Below, piece after piece: positions 61,978-64,000 of a DNA stretch of 64,000 nt. The DNA is taken from positions 313,680 to 377,679 of the forward strand of contig NZ_JAUFPU010000004.1 of assembly GCF_030409555.1 (NCBI RefSeq), given 5' to 3'. Positions within the stretch are counted from its first letter, which is position 1, and each line of letters starts with the position of its first letter. The stretch is from Chitinimonas viridis (GTDB lineage Bacteria; Pseudomonadota; Gammaproteobacteria; Burkholderiales; Chitinimonadaceae). A model generated the notes under the pieces. It saw nothing but the letters and a program-made list of their open reading frames with translations. It was not told where the DNA came from and made no database searches. The translations under genes were made by a program, and so were the position numbers.

Positions 61978-62970
61978 ATGAGCCATTTGCCTGCCTACCA
62001 CCCACCCCGCTGGCTGCTCGGCCCGCATAGCGAGACCATCTATCCCGCACTGGCCCTCAAGCGCCCTGCGCCGCCCTACCGCCGGGAAATCTGGCCCACA
62101 CCCGATGGCGACGAGATCGCGATCGATTGGCTTACTGCCCCCAGCAAGGCCCATGCGCCGTTGCTGGTGCACTTTCATGGCCTGGAGGGCAGCGGCAACA
62201 GCCACTATGCCGTGGCACTCATGCAGGCGGCAGCGCACCGTGGCTGGCGGGCAGCGGTGGCGCATTTCCGGGGCTGCGGTGGCCATCGCAACCGCAAGCC
62301 TCGGGCTTACCATGCGGGCGACAGCAGCGAGATAGACTGGATACTGCGGTGTTTTCGCCAACAGCATGATGGCCCCATGCTGGCAGCAGGCGTATCGCTG
62401 GGTGGCAACGCCCTGGCTAAATGGCTGGGCGAGCAAGGCGCGGCCGCCCATGCCGCCCTGGACGGCGCGGCCGTCATCTCGGCCCCCTTGGACTTGGTCG
62501 CCGCCGGCCAGGTGCTGGACAAGGGCCTGAACCGCGCCATCTATACCCGCGAGTTCCTGCGTACCCTGCGGCCCAAGACCCTGGCGCACCTGGCGGCGTT
62601 CGAGCAAGAGCTGGCATTTTTAGGCGTGACCCCGCGCGAGATTGCCGCTGCCCGCACCTTCAAGGAATTCGACAACCGGGTGACCGCCCCCCTGCATGGC
62701 TTTCGCGACGTGCATGATTACTGGTCGCGGGCCAGCAGCAAACCCTGGCTGCAGCACATCACCGTACCCACGCTTGTCATCAATGCCAGGAATGATCCTT
62801 TCCTGCCGGCGGCGGCGCTGCCGGGCCAGCACGAAGTCAGCAGCTCGGTTACGCTGCTGCAAACCGAGCGCGGTGGCCATGTGGGCTTCACCGAAGGGCC
62901 CTTCCCTGGCCGTATAGACTGGCTGCCACGCTGCCTGCTGGCCTATTTCGAACCGCTGCTGCCTGCCTGA
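61978..62970 (+). CDS. YheT-type alpha/beta-fold hydrolase
   Basis: A 330-residue alpha/beta hydrolase of the YheT/ABHD1-3 group. It opens with P-P-R-W-L-L-G-P-H-S-E-T-I-Y-P, has the oxyanion region H-F-H-G-L-E-G-S, the H-F-R-G-C-G-G block, and the nucleophile elbow G-V-S-L-G-G-N. A late Asp (A-R-N-D-P-F) and His (R-G-G-H-V-G-F) complete the triad. The natural substrate is unknown. The ATG at 61978 gives the family N-terminus; an in-frame ATG at 61927 is possible. Confidence 0.88.
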   Translation: MSHLPAYHPPRWLLGPHSETIYPALALKRPAPPYRREIWPTPDGDEIAIDWLTAPSKAHAPLLVHFHGLEGSGNSHYAVALMQAAAHRGWRAAVAHFRGCGGHRNRKPRAYHAGDSSEIDWILRCFRQQHDGPMLAAGVSLGGNALAKWLGEQGAAAHAALDGAAVISAPLDLVAAGQVLDKGLNRAIYTREFLRTLRPKTLAHLAAFEQELAFLGVTPREIAAARTFKEFDNRVTAPLHGFRDVHDYWSRASSKPWLQHITVPTLVINARNDPFLPAAALPGQHEVSSSVTLLQTERGGHVGFTEGPFPGRIDWLPRCLLAYFEPLLPA

Positions 62971-63034
62971 GCGCCCGCGCAACCTTGCCGGCCAGACACT
63001 ACAATCGTCATTCAACCTTGAGCCCAACCCTGCC

Positions 63035-64000
63035 ATGCCACAGATTGCCCCCCAGATATTCAAGGCCTACGACATACGCGGCATCGTCGGCAAGACGCTG
63101 ACCACCGACGCTGCCCTGCTGATAGGCCGCGCCATAGGCAGCGAAGCCATGGCGCGGGGGCAGGCGCGGCTGGTATTGGGGCGTGACGGCCGGCACGCCA
63201 GCCCCAGCCTGGCCGAAGCCGTGCTGGCCGGCCTACAGGCCAGCGGCGTCGCGGTAATCGACCTGGGCGTGGTGCCCACGCCCCTGGTTTGGTTTGCCGC
63301 CCATCACCTGGAGACGCTATCCGGTGTCATGATCACCGGCAGCCATAATCCGCCGGAGTACAACGGGGTCAAGATCATGCTGGCAGGCGAAACCCTGGCC
63401 GGCGATGCCATCCAGGCCCTCCGCGCCCGTATTGAGGCGGGGGATTTTGCCACCGGCGAGGGCAGCTATAGCCAATACGATATCCGCGAAGACTATCTGC
63501 ACCGCATCAGCAGCGATCTGCAGCTGCAACGCCGCGTCAGCGTGGTGGTGGATGCTGGCAACGGCGCGGGGGGCAGCATCGCGCCTGTTCTATACCGCCG
63601 GCTGGGGTGCCGTGTGCGGGAGCTGTTCTGCGAGCTGGACGGCGACTTCCCCAATCACCACCCCGATCCCGCCCGACCCGAGAACCTGGCCGACCTGGCC
63701 CACGCACTGGCGGTGACCGATGCCGAGCTGGGCCTGGCTTTCGATGGCGATGCAGACCGCCTGGGCGTGGTCACCAAGGACGGCACCATCATCTACCCCG
63801 ACCGCCTGCTGATGGCCTTCGCCGCCGATGCACTCAGCCGCCAACCGGGCGGCAGGGTGGTCTACGATGTCAAATCCAGCCGGCTGGTGGCCCCCTGGGT
63901 CAAGCAGCACAAGGGTCGTGCCGTCATGGCGCGCACCGGCCACAGCTATATGAAGGCCAAGATGAAGGAGAGCGGCGCCCTGGTCGGCGGCGAACTCAGC
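63035..64000 (+). CDS. Phosphomannomutase/phosphoglucomutase (3' end outside window)
   Basis: The first 322 residues of an alpha-D-phosphohexomutase; the frame is open to the window edge. It begins F-K-A-Y-D-I-R-G-I-V-G, has the phosphoserine loop T-G-S-H-N-P (residues 101-106, active Ser103) and the metal loop D-G-D-A-D-R (from residue 237). This is the ManB/AlgC pattern, giving sugar phosphates for polysaccharide or LPS synthesis. It is 64 bp downstream of the hydrolase gene. Confidence 0.93.
   Translation, partial: MPQIAPQIFKAYDIRGIVGKTLTTDAALLIGRAIGSEAMARGQARLVLGRDGRHASPSLAEAVLAGLQASGVAVIDLGVVPTPLVWFAAHHLETLSGVMITGSHNPPEYNGVKIMLAGETLAGDAIQALRARIEAGDFATGEGSYSQYDIREDYLHRISSDLQLQRRVSVVVDAGNGAGGSIAPVLYRRLGCRVRELFCELDGDFPNHHPDPARPENLADLAHALAVTDAELGLAFDGDADRLGVVTKDGTIIYPDRLLMAFAADALSRQPGGRVVYDVKSSRLVAPWVKQHKGRAVMARTGHSYMKAKMKESGALVGGELS

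Overview
The window reads as chromosome of a GC-rich, flagellated, heme-using betaproteobacterium. The gene set (fliEFGHIJK-LMNOPQR with an FlrBC-type sigma-54 regulator pair, tandem CheV, CheY-CheZ, NudC, CoaBC-Dut, PII, a liv operon) and the protein sequences look most like Neisseriales or Chitinimonas-type bacteria. The genus is not settled by the sequence.

Layout. 1-4.5 kb: a heme uptake operon (end of a TonB-dependent receptor, hemS, hmuT, a small VOC-fold gene, hmuU, hmuV). 4.6-8 kb: housekeeping genes (VC0807-like membrane protein, YciI, BolA, parvulin, PII) and one unknown secreted protein. 8.4-26 kb, minus strand: a flagellar block from flrB down to fliR. Lying between flrB and flrC is a partner-switching module (STAS protein, receiver-phosphatase-kinase fusion) and a CheB catalytic domain without a receiver. 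A good sigma-54 promoter precedes fliE. 26-32.8 kb, plus strand: cheV, cheV, cheY, cheZ, cheA and an EAL/HDOD gene. 32.8-37 kb: dut, coaBC, radC and an EF-hand protein. 36.6-41.7 kb: a complete livKHMGF operon. 41.8-50.5 kb: assorted metabolic and signalling genes (CinA-like, ATP-grasp, nudC, an MCP, PilZ, serine hydrolase, aminotransferase, EamA exporter with a divergent Lrp regulator).

50.6-53.7 kb is an accessory island: a gene tail, an integron-attC-like junction, an SMI1/KNR4 gene, an IS30-family transposase remnant, an AT-rich KAP-family P-loop NTPase and an IS3-family remnant. It is the best candidate here for an uncharacterised defence or exclusion function. 53.7-59.6 kb holds a secreted unknown, a MarR gene behind a long palindrome and an orphan terminator, a lipoprotein amidohydrolase, and a LysR gene divergent from a metallo-beta-lactamase-fold protein that has lost several metal ligands. 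59.7-61.8 kb is a Fur-type tonB-exbB-exbD operon that ends in an overlooked 59-codon Cys-rich membrane protein. The window closes with a YheT-type hydrolase and the start of a phosphomannomutase/phosphoglucomutase.

Two dispersed repeats were found by eye: a roughly 115-125 bp MITE-like element with terminal inverted repeats (8037-8160 and 17245-17356), and a short sequence starting AGAGCCTGTTCA placed directly on stop codons (373 and 35283). No rRNA, tRNA or CRISPR array was seen. All functional calls are from reading the protein sequences; no database search was run.
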